Shown piece by piece: positions 21,553 to 32,375 of a stretch of 64,000 bases of DNA. Under the pieces are notes generated by a model. It did not search any database. It saw only the letters and a program-made list of their open reading frames with translations, and was not told where the DNA came from. Position 1 is the first letter of the stretch. Each line of letters begins with the position of its first letter. The position numbers and the translations under genes were made by a program. The DNA comes from Rhinopomastus cyanomelas (taxonomy: Eukaryota; Chordata; Aves; Bucerotiformes; Rhinopomastidae): positions 221,343 to 285,342 of the forward strand of contig VXBP01007149.1 in the NCBI GenBank assembly GCA_013400115.1, given 5' to 3'.

Positions 21553-21639
21553 AATGGCTAGGGGTTCTAAGGCATGAGGTTGGACTTGAGGATCTTGAAA
21601 GTCTTTTCCAACCTTGATGATTTTATGATTCTATGATTC
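21553..21639 (+). mobile_element. CR1 tail fragment
   Basis: 'aggttggacttgaggatctt', 'ttttccaaccttgatgattt' and the octamers 'tatgattctatgattcc'. Confidence 0.85.
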
Positions 21640-21902
21640 CTGGGAAGCCAGAGAACAGGGGTTCTCAAAGTCTGAGAGTAGGTGTGAGGAAACAAGAATA
21701 GGTCTCTCCCAATCTTGACATAAACAGCGAAGACCTAGGCATGCTCCTTGCAAGGGCTGCTGTAATTTAACATGTTCTGCTGGTCTGCTGACACCGAGAG
21801 AGCTGTGCCAGAGGGGAATGTCACCTGTCTCAAAAGAAATACATGGATTTGCATGTGCTATGGAGGAGTGTTGCAAAGAGCATCCAACTACTTGAGAACT
21901 AT
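21640..21902. other. Unique interval
   Basis: Short non-CR1 spacer. Nothing recognised. Confidence 0.5.
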
Positions 21903-22324
21903 TTGAGAGCAGAGCCACAAACAGGATGAAGGGAGTGGAGCATCTCCCTAATGAGGAAAGGCTGAGGGACATGCATCTCTTGAGCTTGGAAAAAAGGACA
22001 CTGAGGGGTGACCCCATGAATGTTGATCAATATGTAAAGGGTGGATGTCAGGAGGATGGAGCCAGGCTCTGCTCAGTGGCATCCAATGACAGGACAAAGG
22101 GCGCCGGGTGTGAGCTGAAACAGAAGAGGTTCCACATCAATCTGAGAAGGAACTACTTCATGGTGAGGGGGACAGAGCACTGGAAAAGGCTGCCCAGGGG
22201 CATTGTGGAGTCTTTTTCTCTGCAAACATTTAAAACCCACCTGACCATGTTGCTGTGTCAGGGGCATTGGACTGGATGATCTTTTGAGGTCCCTTCCAAT
22301 CCCTAATGTTCTGTGATTCTGCAA
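21903..22324 (+). mobile_element. CR1 group A, ~420 bp
   Basis: Sense 'gcagagccacaaacaggatg' to 'cctaatgttctgtgattctg'. One frame stays open from MKGVEHLPNEERLRDMHLLS to the end of ORF2 (KTHLTMLLCQGHW), so this is one of the least damaged 3' pieces. Confidence 0.96.
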
Positions 22325-24079
22325 CATTCTTTTTATACCTAGAAAATTCGATTGTATAGAGGTTCTTGATGCTGCATTGGCTTCAGCATCAACTAAAATT
22401 ACTCTTCAATTACACCTAAAAAAGCCACTGCGTAGTTGAAAAACAGAAATACTTTGCAAGAACCCAGAAGCAAACCTGTCTGAGCTACAATAAGAAGGCT
22501 TCTGCAAAGGTGTGGAGCTTCTGCTCAGCCCGATGTCTGATTGCCAATTCTCCACAAGCATTGACCTCCTTCTTGTCCCATGTTATAAATAGAGCATCTC
22601 CTCCACTGAACAAATGCTAAATATTTACCTCCCTAAAATAGCAACTGCAGAAAAGGAGAAGACCAGGCTCCATCCCAAAGTATGCAGCAGGGCTCTGTGT
22701 AAGCACTTGGCTGCAAGCAGCTCAGGGGTGCGACAAACCCGCGGAGCTCTGCACTGAACTGCGTTTAACATGCAGGAACCCTGCCGGGGCACAATGTGCA
22801 AAGCTTGATCTTCATGTTGGCAACAGAGTGGAAGAGAAAATACAACAGTGATTATGGATGATGGCTCAGGCTGGTGTGGGCAGTGACAGCTCTGGCCACT
22901 CGCTCAGCTACTAACAGTACCTGCTCTGGGATAGTGACTAGGAAAATAATCGATAAATCTAAAGGATGAATTAATTCCTTCTTGCAATTCCATATTTTCA
23001 TTCTGAGATGATGAAGAGTAAAATGCAGCAAATTTGACACTCAGTGAGCGATCATGCTTATAACTCATTTAAAGGAGAGGGGAGGTAGAAAAGTCTTTAC
23101 TCTTGAAGTCCACACCTGGGTTTGTGTGTTTACTGTATTTCAAGCTCTACACATGCTCCAGGCTGCTCAGGCTGTCTCTGCAGCAACAAAGAGGCAGAGT
23201 GGGGAGGGAGCAATATGCATCCCCACCTTGTGTTGTCTCATCCTCCTCTTCTAGCAATAACACCATCACCCTCTGTCTCAGACCCATTTGCCTCTGCTCC
23301 AGCTCTTGTGTTTTTAGGAGCTTCAGAAATTGCCAATGTTTGGGTTTGCGGGTCAGGAGGAGATTTTTCCCTTGGGCTCTGCAGCCTTTTACATGCTGCT
23401 CTTCCACTAGCAGGAGGTTATAATTGAAATAAATCTGTTGTTCACTAGTTTGCTGAATAGGGAGCTCTCACTGCTGACACCTGATCTGTGGGGTTCAACA
23501 CTGCACTGTGTACTGGGAGAAGCAGCCAAACCTCTAAGACTTTCAAGTAGGAGCCATCATCCCTTGGAGGTGGAGAAAGAAGAAGATTCAGAGGCTGAGC
23601 ACAGTTCTGCAAGTCGGCTGCAGATAGTTCAGCTGAGGGTTAGGTGCTAAGAGCCCTTTTGCCATTGATTAATCATTTCAACCAAGTGGCATCCCATCAT
23701 CAGCAAGAAGTGGAATGAGAGCTCGGGAGCTGCGCCAAAGCATCCTGGATATGGTTCAATTTTAGCTTGCTTCTGTTGTGTTTTTTTTTTCAGTAGACGG
23801 ATGCTTCTGAATTAATAACCTAACGGGGTTTTTTATTTTTTCCTCCCTTCAGCAGATGTCTAGAGAGGAAAAAGACATGTAGGAGAGGAACAGGCTGAGC
23901 CTGAATTCATTTGATAATTCCTCAACGATCCGTTTCTCTTTGTGGAACTGCTGTAAAGTAACGTGTATATTGATTAGCACCAACCCTGGCAAGGCGAAGG
24001 GCTTGGAAGACGACAAATAAACAAGACATTTGGCTTGTGGAAGTATTTTCTGCAATGAAAAGAATGTTTGCCTCTGCTT
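22325..24079. other. Long unique interval
   Basis: About 1.75 kb without CR1. The three overlapping plus frames around 23054-23427 are open for ~100 codons in different registers, a sign of low stop density rather than coding. No splice pattern, domain or repeat is recognised. T-runs at 23781-23790 and 23828-23842. Confidence 0.45.
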
Positions 24080-24280
24080 TGCAATGAAAGGGTGATCAGA
24101 CCATGGAATGCACTGCTCAAGACAGTGGGGGAGTCCCCATCCCTGGAGGTGTTGAAGGACAAACTGGTTGTGGCCCTTAGTGCCCTGGTGTGACCACTGT
24201 GGTGGTATTAAGTCCTGGTTGAGCTGGATGATCTCAGAGGGCTTTTCCAGCCTCACTAACTGTGGTTCTCTGATTCTTTA
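24080..24280 (+). mobile_element. CR1 group C, ~200 bp (duplicate partner of 25560-25757)
   Basis: Sense 'gagtccccatccctggaggt', 'gttgtggcccttagtgccct' and 'atgatctcagagggctttt' to the tail 'ctgtggttctctgattcttt'. Its downstream flank recurs at 25803, see the duplication entries. Confidence 0.93.
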
Positions 24281-24377
24281 TTCTTCCATCTCTTGGCCTT
24301 GAGCAGCAAGAAATGAAGTTTTCAGTCCCTCTATGGCAGAGCAGCACTTTGGAAAACCAGCTGCCCTTGATGCAGAC
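24281..24377. repeat. Duplicated non-CR1 flank, copy 1
   Basis: Starts 'ttcttccatctcttggcctt' and continues to 'ctgcccttgatgcag'. It aligns with 25803-25898 with roughly a dozen mismatches by eye. Confidence 0.85.
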
Positions 24378-25204
24378 TGATGTCTGGCTCATTTCTTCAA
24401 TTATCCACACTTTACCGCCTCAATTCCTGTGGTAGTTTATCCTCTAGTGGCATAGCTATAGATACAACCTTCCAAGGGGGGAGTCTCTGTTAACATTTAT
24501 CTCGGTGACCCATTTTCAGCTGCATGGGAGCTGCGGGGCTGATGTCTCCACAGTGCTCTCCCCTGGATCATTCATAATCTTGGAAAATTTCTCCCATAAA
24601 ATCCCCAAGAAGTCAAAAAGGAATCATGGTTCACAAAGCTTATTGTTCATGTAACAGACAGGAACATCTCTCTAAACCCCGGGTTGCTCTAAGGAGTTTT
24701 TGACAGAGAAGCAGCATCTCTCTTCCAGAAGGTTGTTTTTTCCCCTCTTGGAAGGCTTTTACCTAAACACTCACTTCCCACGGGCATTTTCACATCAGAA
24801 ACACTGGTAGATCATTTGTGAGATTGAAGACTGCCTTTATTTCATTTGTTTCATCCACCAGACAATTACTCCCCATAGGATAATCTACAAAATGATGCAA
24901 TGGACTGCATGCACAGGATGTAAGGAAGATATTTTTCCCCCTCTTTATCTGTTCATTTAGCTTTTTTTTTTTGAAAGGCAAAGTATTTATCACACAGCAT
25001 TCGTGCTCAAGGTAATTTTGTGGTGGGTGTTCCCTTGGCAGTGCCTGCCAGCCTCAGTTTTAATTCTCAATTGCATCTGCAAAACCTGCTGTGGCTCTCT
25101 CCTTCCTGCTCAGAATGGTGCTGCCTTTCAGCTCATTGTCCTCAGAAAAAGAAAGTAGGGGATCAGAGACCATCTCCTATGCTGGAAGCTTCTGAAACTC
25201 TGCT
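24378..25204. other. Unique interval
   Basis: Nothing recognised. A 10-T run occurs near 24963-24972. Confidence 0.5.
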
Positions 25205-25378
25205 TCTTTGTGAGTGTGAGGGTGGCAGAGCTTTGGAACAGATTGGTTCTGGAGTCTTCTCCTTTGGAGACTTTCAAAACCCACCTGGATGTTCCTATGC
25301 AACCTGCTGTAGGTGATCCTGCTTTTGGCAAGGGAGTTGGACTATGTGATCTCCAGAGGTCCCATCAGCCCCACCATT
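25205..25378 (+). mobile_element. CR1 3' end, older type
   Basis: 'gtgagggtggcagagctttg' (VRVAELWNRLV), 'actttcaaaacccacctgga', 'ttggactatgtgatctccag' and 'aggtcccatcagccccacc'. The octamer tail is replaced directly by the next CR1. Confidence 0.9.
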
Positions 25379-25757
25379 CTGAGGCTGAGGGAGCTGGGGT
25401 TGTTTAGCCTGAAGAAGAGGAGACTCAAGGGGGACCCTCTCTACCACTTCCTGAAGGGAGATTGTGGTCAGGTGGGGACTGGGCTCTTCTCCCAGGCAAC
25501 CAGCACCAGGATGAGAGAGCAGGGCCTGAAGCTACCAGTTGAGGGTTAGGTTGGATGGTTAGGTTATCAGACCCTGGAATGGACTGCCCAGGCCAGTGGG
25601 GGAGTCCCCATCCCTGGAGGTGTTGAAGAACAGCTTGGCTGTGACCTTTAGTGCCCTGGTGTGGACACTGTAGTGATGCTAGGTCCTGGACTGGGCTGGA
25701 TGATCTCAGAAGACATTTCCAGCCTCAGTCTTTCTGGGATTTAGTGATTCTTTATTC
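25379..25757 (+). mobile_element. CR1 group C, ~380 bp
   Basis: Starts 'ctgaggctgagggagctggg' and continues through 'cctgaagaagaggagactca', 'ccaggcaaccagcaccagga' and the C-terminus to 'tctgggatttagtgattctt'. It is inserted in the tail of the preceding older CR1, same strand. Confidence 0.95.
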
Positions 25758-26649
25758 CCAGAGGGGAAAGAACAGACAGTTGTAGCTGACACCCATTAAA
25801 TGTTCTTCCATCTCTTGGCCTTCAGCAGGAAGAAATAAGTTTTTAGTCCCTCCATAGCAGAGCAACACTTTGGAAAACCAACTGCCCTCCATGCAGAGGA
25901 CACATGCAACCTAGGTGCTTCCCCTGCCCTCAGTGCCAACACAGAGCACTTCCAGAAATGATAAAGGACAAGATGTGCTCCTCACCAAATCTCAGAACAA
26001 ATTTCAAGGATCAGACTTTGAAGGATCAGATGCAAGCCATCAAGTATGTCACAACTATCCAAGTGACTTCACTGCAAAGTAATACAAAGTGCAGTCTCAG
26101 AGATATCCTATCTTCTTCTGCTTCCACAAGTCCCAGTATGTGGCTGTAGCAGGGGCTGAGAATAGCTGTGATTACACAACACACTTTGCTCTCCCTTAGC
26201 CCTTGTTTCTGTGCTTAGAGATACTTCAAGGTTGCCACATCTACTGATAAGTCAACCCTAATTAATTTCACTCTGGAGGTAGCTATCTCAGGAGTTTGCA
26301 GAGTGAAGAAGTCCAGGATCAACGGGTTTGTCATCAACAGAAAATACTTTCAACAGAATGCAGCTAGTGTGCAACTGGCATTTGAACCAGAGTCTTTAAA
26401 AAAGCCCAGAGATTGACTGCTTAAACCTGTGCTGACCTTGTCTGTCAACCCATGGCTTCTCCAGCAACTGTCCTGCCCTTTCACCTCTCCTTATGAAAGG
26501 AGCCAGCAAAATAGGAAGCAATTTCAGCTCCTGACAGCAGCCTGACCAGCAGCGGAATGAACAGATTGTGGCTTTTTCTTGCTTTGTAATGACATCAGTA
26601 TTTGCTGAAAGTCCAAACTGGGGACAGAGGCTTTCAATGAACTGCTCTG
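25758..26649. other. Unique interval with duplicated flank
   Basis: Begins with ~45 bp absent from the other copy, then holds the duplicated flank (25803-25898). The remainder is unrecognised, and an 81-codon plus frame (25904-26149) has no motif. Confidence 0.45.
25803..25898. repeat. Duplicated non-CR1 flank, copy 2
   Basis: Matches 24281-24377 ('ttcttccatctcttggcctt' and 'cactttggaaaacca' are shared). Both copies lie downstream of a sense group C CR1. Confidence 0.85.
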
Positions 26650-26797
26650 GCATCATTACTGGAAACATTCCAGGCCAGGTTGGACCTTGGGATTCTGAGC
26701 AACCTGCTCTCATTGAAGATGTCCCTGCTCACTGCAGGGGCGTTTGTACTAGATGACCTTGAAATGTCCCTTCCAACCTGTTCTGTGAGTCTCTGAC
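26650..26797 (+). mobile_element. CR1 3' end, older type
   Basis: 'caggccaggttggaccttgg', 'agcaacctgctctcattgaa', 'gatgtccctgctcactgcag' and 'cttccaacctgttctgtgag'. The same subfamily occurs at 48745-48940. Confidence 0.9.
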
Positions 26798-27324
26798 CAT
26801 ATAGATTCAGATCCCACAAGCCTTTCCTGTACAAACCAGGACTGAGCAGCTGAGAAACACAAGCTCTAAATCCACTGGGTTTTTATTCTTAATTCCTTGT
26901 GCTAGCAGAATTCTGTTCAAAACCACTTTCAGCAGTCCTGGAAACAAGAGGCTCTGCTACAGCCCAGTGATCTTCCATCATTAACTCCCAGCCCAGGGGA
27001 ATGTTGACTTACCTACTAAATATTACACATCACATGCATCAGATGAGATATTAGGTTCGCAGAATTAGAGATAAGCAGGGCAAATTTTATTAAAATATAT
27101 CCAGACATACATCGAAATGAAAATTATGCATGAACAGGATCAGCGTACTCCTCGAGGTCATCTTCCAGAGCAGCTACTGGGGAGGTTTACTGGTATAAAA
27201 CCTCTAGAAATGGCAAATAAAGAACAGATGGATGGATGTTCAAAGTGATGTCAAGGGGTTCAGCAGTCATTTCTCAATGCTGTCTCCTGAGATTGCCCTT
27301 GGGCTCTGTCCGTCAAACCCTCAC
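26798..27324. other. Unique interval
   Basis: Nothing recognised. Confidence 0.5.
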
Positions 27325-27780
27325 AACTGGGCCCCCCACTTCAAGACAGAGATTGATGGGCTGAAGCAGGTCCAGAGGAACAATGAGGAAGGGACTGGAG
27401 GGAAAGTCTGATGGAGAAAGGCTGAGGGAGCTAAGGGTGTTTAGTCTGGAGGAGACTCAGAGGGATCTCTCTCCCACTCCCTGGACAGAGGTAGTAGTGA
27501 GGTAGGGGTCAGGCTCTTCTCCCAGGCAACCAGCACCAGGATGAGAGAGCAGGGCCTGAAGCTGCCAGCTGAGGGTTAGGTTGGATGTTAGGAAGCCCTT
27601 CCTCCTGGAAGGGGTGCCTTCCCAGGGCAGTGGGGGAGTCCCCATCCCTGGAGGTGTTGAAGGCCAGCTTGTCTGTGGCCTTTATGCCATGGTGTGGCTA
27701 CTGTGGTGATGTTCAGTCCTGTGCTGGTCTGGATGATTTCAGAGGGCTTTTCCAGCCTCAATCATTCTGTGATTCTGTAA
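27325..27780 (+). mobile_element. CR1 group C, ~455 bp
   Basis: 'ctgggccccccacttcaaga', 'gctgaagcaggtccagagga', 'gaaaggctgagggagctaag', 'caggcaaccagcaccaggat' and the C-terminus, ending in 'tcaatcattctgtgattctg'. Confidence 0.95.
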
Positions 27781-28141
27781 CTGGACCTGAAGCACTGCAG
27801 CAACTTGTCCTTGTTGGGTGACAGATGTGACAAATCAGAAACACTCAGTCAGCTCATGTCACTTTTGGAGAGCGAGGAATTAGGCTGGATGGCTTGCAGG
27901 GTAGCTAACAGCAAGTCACAAAACACTCTTTTACATTATTGAAGAAGAAAATGGAATAGAATTCCCTTGGAAGACTGAGAATTTAGTGGGGATTTGGAAA
28001 GACAACTACAGTAAGAACATTCGGACTGCATTGGAGGTTTTGGGCTCTGGCTTAATCAGTTCAGGAGAGATGCTGAAAAAAAAGCCATGGGCTGGAGAAC
28101 AAGAAACTTGAATAGTTTTTCTGGATTTTGAGGTGACCTTT
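27781..28141. other. Unique interval
   Basis: Nothing recognised. Confidence 0.5.
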
Positions 28142-28226
28142 GAATCACAGAATTGTTAAGGTTGGAAGAGGCCTCCAAGATCATCAAGTCAGACTGCTAA
28201 CCCAACCTTACCATGGCCACTAAACG
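28142..28226 (-). mobile_element. CR1 tail fragment
   Basis: 'gaatcacagaattgttaagg', 'ttggaagaggcctccaagat', 'catcaagtcagactgctaac'. Only the 3' UTR is left. Confidence 0.85.
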
Positions 28227-29329
28227 GAGTTTTCCTTGTTTTCAAGACACAGTTTTTCTCCATTGATTGCAGAAGAGTAGAAATATCTGTTTTTCAATTT
28301 CAAACTAGGGTGCTGCCTGTCCACTGGCTAAAATTAGATGAACTGAGGCCCTTCCTAGCTCACTAAGTGCAATTAATGAGAAGAAGAAAATTACAGAAGT
28401 GAGATAGACACAGGAGTCGATTTTAGTGAGAGTAAGTGAGAAGAAGCCTTTGTTTTATTGCAAGAAGAAGTGACCTGTCCCTTTCAGTGCAATTTATTGA
28501 ATCCAGGGAGGGGCAAAATTTGAAATAGTGTTTGTGACTCCACAGCCCAGCTGCAGCACTGAGCTCTGGCAATGATCTTGTCAAGGTCCTTGTGTTTCCA
28601 GAGTGCTAAGGGACAGATTTTGGTCTTTGCATGAGCAAACCACCACTGTTCATGAAGAGGATGTAGAATCAGTCCCTGTTTTTGTTGTGTTGCCTGCTAG
28701 ATGTAAATACTGAGTGAGAAGCTTCAGGGTTTTGCAGTGAAAGATGGGCAACAGGGATTCTGCAGACAGAGAGCAACTAGCTCAGCCTTTGTTTGATACC
28801 TCCTTTTGCCAGCATCTTCTGCTTCCAGTCCAGCTGGCAACACGGAGCTCCTTTCTCCTTTCTGCTTGTTTTACATCTGCAACTGATGATAGTCATTGGC
28901 CTGAGCATCTTCCTAGGCCAGGAGGTGTCACAGGACAGAATATTTATAATCCTGCATTAAACAGCCACATTCCCAGGCAGACTTTTCTCTCTGGTAGCCC
29001 CATGGAGTAACCGAGGCTTCCCAGAGCCAGTGCTGTAGGTGAAAAGTATGGAATTGCTCAGAAGCTCCTGCCCTCGCCTTGAGACCACGTGAACAATGAA
29101 ATTGTGTGAAAGCAAGAGAAGGCAGGATGCAAAGGAGGTGGTGTGAGCCCTGAACCTAGAGACACAGGAATTTCAGAGGTGAGGAAGAATGAAAAAAGTA
29201 CTCTGGGAATATGTCCTTATGGAGAGATTGTTGCTATGGAGGTTTGAAAGAAAAGCTTGAAGAAATACTACCTTTCTGGAAAATAAATGGAAGAATCTAT
29301 AGCTGACATTCTTTACTGGATCTTAAACC
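28227..29329. other. Unique interval
   Basis: Over 1 kb without repeats. An 88-codon plus frame (28744-29010) has no motif. No gene supported. Confidence 0.45.
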
Positions 29330-29359
29330 TCACTCACGATTGCCCCCTCCCTGGAAGTG
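29330..29359 (+). mobile_element. Older CR1, left part, split by insertion
   Basis: 'ccccctccctggaagtg' is the ORF2 'PSLEV' block. The natural continuation ('ttcaaggacaggctgg') appears only at 29782. Confidence 0.8.
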
Positions 29360-29771
29360 CTGAAGGGAGTGGAGTATCTCCTTGATGAGGAAAGGCTGAG
29401 GGAGCTGGGTCTCTTGAAATTGCAAAAAAGGAGACTGAGGGGTGACTCCATGAATGTTGATCACTATGGAAAGGGTGGATGTCAGGAGGATGCAGCCAGA
29501 CTCTGCTCAGTGGCATCCAATGATAGGACAAGGGGCAACAAGCGTCAGCTGCCACAGGAGAGGTTTCACATGAATCTGAGAAGGAACTTCTTCATGGTGA
29601 GGGTGACAGCACTGGAAGGGGCTGCCCAGGGAGGTTGTGGAGTCTTCTCTCGAGAAGTTTAAAACCCATCTGACCATGTTCCTGTGCAACTGGATCTAGG
29701 GGATCCTGCTGTGGCAGGGGGATTGGACTGGATGATCTTTTGAGGTCCCTTCCAATCCCTAATGTTCTGTG
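29360..29771 (+). mobile_element. CR1 group A, inserted into older CR1
   Basis: Sense 'ctgaagggagtggagtatct' to 'cctaatgttctgtgattctg'. The insertion is flanked by 'gaagtg' on both sides (left 29354-29359, right about 29776-29781), a plausible short target-site duplication. Confidence 0.95.
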
Positions 29772-29920
29772 ATTCTGTGAAGTGTTCAAGGACAGGCTGG
29801 ATAGGGCTCTGGGCAACGTGGTCTGGTGTGAGGTGTCGCTGCCTGTGGCAGGGGGTTGGCAATGGGTGAGCTCTGAGGTCTCTTCCAACTGATGGAATCA
29901 TTGTGTGATTCCGTTCTGTG
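29772..29920 (+). mobile_element. Older CR1, right part
   Basis: 'gtgttcaaggacaggctgga', 'gggctctgggcaacgtggtc', 'ggtctcttccaactgatgg', then the tail 'gtgtgattccgttctgtga'. Same strand as the left part. Confidence 0.9.
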
Positions 29921-30380
29921 AAACCTTAATGAAAATGCCAGTCATCCAGAGGAAGGTACCTGAGAAACCTGGCAATATCCCTGTTGAGATCTACGAGATG
30001 ACTGCAGTGTGTGCACTGCAGTTATTTTTATTCTGTCTCCCATCTGAAACCCTTTACTGCACTTTTAGAGGCTCTTTTAAAAGCTGAGAAGGCAGAGCAG
30101 CTCCAGAGTGCTTTTATATTGGCAGTTGTCTTACGCTAAGCGGTAATAGTTGTTTGGGCTGTTATTTTTACCTTGTGTTTTTACTGGGACAATGACAACT
30201 CCTGTGCTCTGCTAAACTGCAGAGCAGACTCCCGTAACGCTGAAACACTCCTAGGAAGATGCCTAGCTAAACATTTAAATATATTTTAAATGTTCTCACC
30301 AAGGGTTATTTCATTTGGGCTAGACAGAGGTGATTAGTTTGTCCTTGTCTGTGGTTTTTTTATTTCCCTTCACTTTCCAG
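29921..30380. other. Unique interval
   Basis: AT-rich. Ends with a strong acceptor-like tract, 'tatttcccttcactttccag' (30361-30380). Confidence 0.45.
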
Positions 30381-30530
30381 AACAGCCAGGTGCTTACAGC
30401 ACTGTTCATGCACAAAGCTTTACTCTTTGTGTTTTATTTGCTTTACAACAATCAGAGAGAAAAACTAGCTGGTTCTATGGCATCAATTGAGTCAAAAAAC
30501 GGAAAGGGGACTATAAATAGGGCTGCGTGA
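30381..30530 (+). other. Candidate terminal exon (weak)
   Basis: Directly after the acceptor-like tract the frame is open for 49 codons to TGA. It contains a hydrophobic stretch (ALFMHKALLFVFYLLY) followed by a basic, polar tail. No family is recognised, no donor or partner exon is found, and AT-rich DNA can produce this by chance. Confidence 0.13.
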
Positions 30531-30740
30531 GGTCTGTGCTATTGCTCTGTTTTGCTTCCTTCAGCATCATAAAAAATGGTGAATTATTTGTTTAAAATCA
30601 TGGCTGCGTTATGAGGTTTTATGTGTTTGTCAGTGAAGTAATTAACTTTTGCTGGGCTGGGCTCTCAGACCTTGCTTTCTGCTCAAAGCATCCTGTAGCT
30701 GATACTGCTCCTGTGCATCTACTCTGGCATGTGTAAATCA
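30531..30740. other. Unique interval
   Basis: Nothing recognised. Confidence 0.5.
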
Positions 30741-31214
30741 GATAATCACAGAATGGCCAGGGTTGCAAAAGACCTTATAGATTATCCCATTCCAACCCCC
30801 CTTCACAGGCAGGGACACCTTCACTAGAGCAGGTTACTCAGGGCCCCACACAACCTGGCCTTCAACACTGCCAGGGATGGGGCAGCCACAAGTGCCTTGG
30901 GCAACCTGTTCCAGCATCTCAGCACCCTCACAGCAAAGAATTTGTTCCTCCCATCCAACCCCAATCTCTTCTCTTCAAGTCTGCAACCTTTTCACCTTGT
31001 CCTCTTGCTACCACCTGTGTCAAAAGCCGTCCCTCAGCTTTCTTGTAGCCTCCTTCAGAGATTGAGAAGCTGCTGGAAGTTCACCTGGGAGCCTCCTCTT
31101 CTCCAAGCTGAACCTTGCTCAGCCTGTCCTTACAGGGGAATTGCTCCAGCCCTCTGAGCATTTGAATTGCTCTTCTCTGGACACTTTCCAGGAGCTCTCT
31201 GTCCTTCTGATGTC
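30741..31214 (-). mobile_element. CR1 group D, ~470 bp
   Basis: The tail 'gataatcacagaatggccag', 'ggttgcaaaagaccttatag', 'ggttactcagggccccacac' and 'ttgggcaacctgttccagca'. The ORF2 block is 'gcctcctcttctccaagctg', and the 5' edge is at 'gaattgctcttctctggaca'. Confidence 0.95.
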
Positions 31215-31789
31215 AGGGAATTCAGGTCATTACTAATTCAAATGGCCAAGGGACATTATTGAAGCTACAGCTAACCTCATTCACACTGGCAATTGCAAAC
31301 AAAAATATTGGGTGTTAAAAAACAGCTGCAAATTTAATTCCGTCTTTCAAGTTTCTTCCTTCTCTGCAGCTGGTCCCATAAAGAGCTCAAGAGCAAGATT
31401 TACAGACTTAGATCAGTACATCTATTAGGAACATTTTTCAGCAGAAAATGAGCTGGACAAGTATATTAACTTCAAAATGAGCAGACATCTAATTGAAATA
31501 TGACCAAACAGACTATGGCATTTCAAGCACATCTCTTCTGCTGCTGTTTCTGGAGGATGGGATTCAGGGTTTCTCCTTTGCAAGATTATTTCTCTTGGGG
31601 GCCAGAAAGAAACCACTTAATTGGTGGATGGGGAAGGATGTAAACTGTGCAGGTTGGGAAAAAAATGTAAGTACAACCCAGTGAGAATTTTTTACACATT
31701 CCTTTTTTTTTTCTTATCCAAAGGACAGATGGAAGGAAACAGGCAAGATATTTTTCATGGTGTCATGGGAGATTTGGAAGCCTGAGTCC
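31215..31789. other. Unique interval
   Basis: An acceptor-like 'tttcttccttctctgcag' ends near 31371 and a donor-like 'aaaatgtaagtac' lies near 31667. No single frame is open between them. No gene called. Confidence 0.4.
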
Positions 31790-32375
31790 ATAGCATCATA
31801 GAATCACAGAATCATGCAGGTTGGGAAAGACCTTTAGGATCACTGAGTCCAAACACCAACCCTACTCTACAAGTTCACCCCTAAACCAGATCCCCCAACA
31901 CTACACCTAAGCAACTTTTAAACTAATCCAGGGATGCAGACTCAGCCACCATCCTGGGCAGGCTGACCACTCTCTCCAGGAAGAATTTTGTCCTCATGTC
32001 TAATCTAAACCTACCATGTTGAAGCTTGAAGCCATTCCCTCTGGTTCTGTCACTAATTACCTGCAAGAAGGGACCAGCACCGACATCTCTACAATGTCCT
32101 TTCAGATAGTTTTAAACAGCCATGAGGTTTCCCCTTAGCCTCCTCTTCCTCAAACTAAACAGCCCCAACTCTCTCAGTCTCTCCTCATCAGATTTGTTCT
32201 CCAGGCCCTTCCCCAGCTTTGTTGCCCTCTTCTGCACTCGCTCCAGCACCTCCTGTGTCTCCTTTATACTGAGGTGCCCAAAACTTGACACAGTACTCAA
32301 GGTGCAGCCTCTCCGGTGCTGAGTACAGGGGGATAATCGCTTCCCTACTCCTGCTACTCCTGCTGGACACACATT
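31790..32375 (-). mobile_element. CR1 group B, ~590 bp
   Basis: The tail 'atagcatcatagaatcacag', the group B UTR and a long ORF2 segment. On the minus strand the latter reads RLHLEYCVKFWAPQYKGDTG, ERVQKRATKLGKGLENKSDE and ERLRELGLFSLRKRRLRGNL. Frame changes separate these pieces. Confidence 0.96.
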
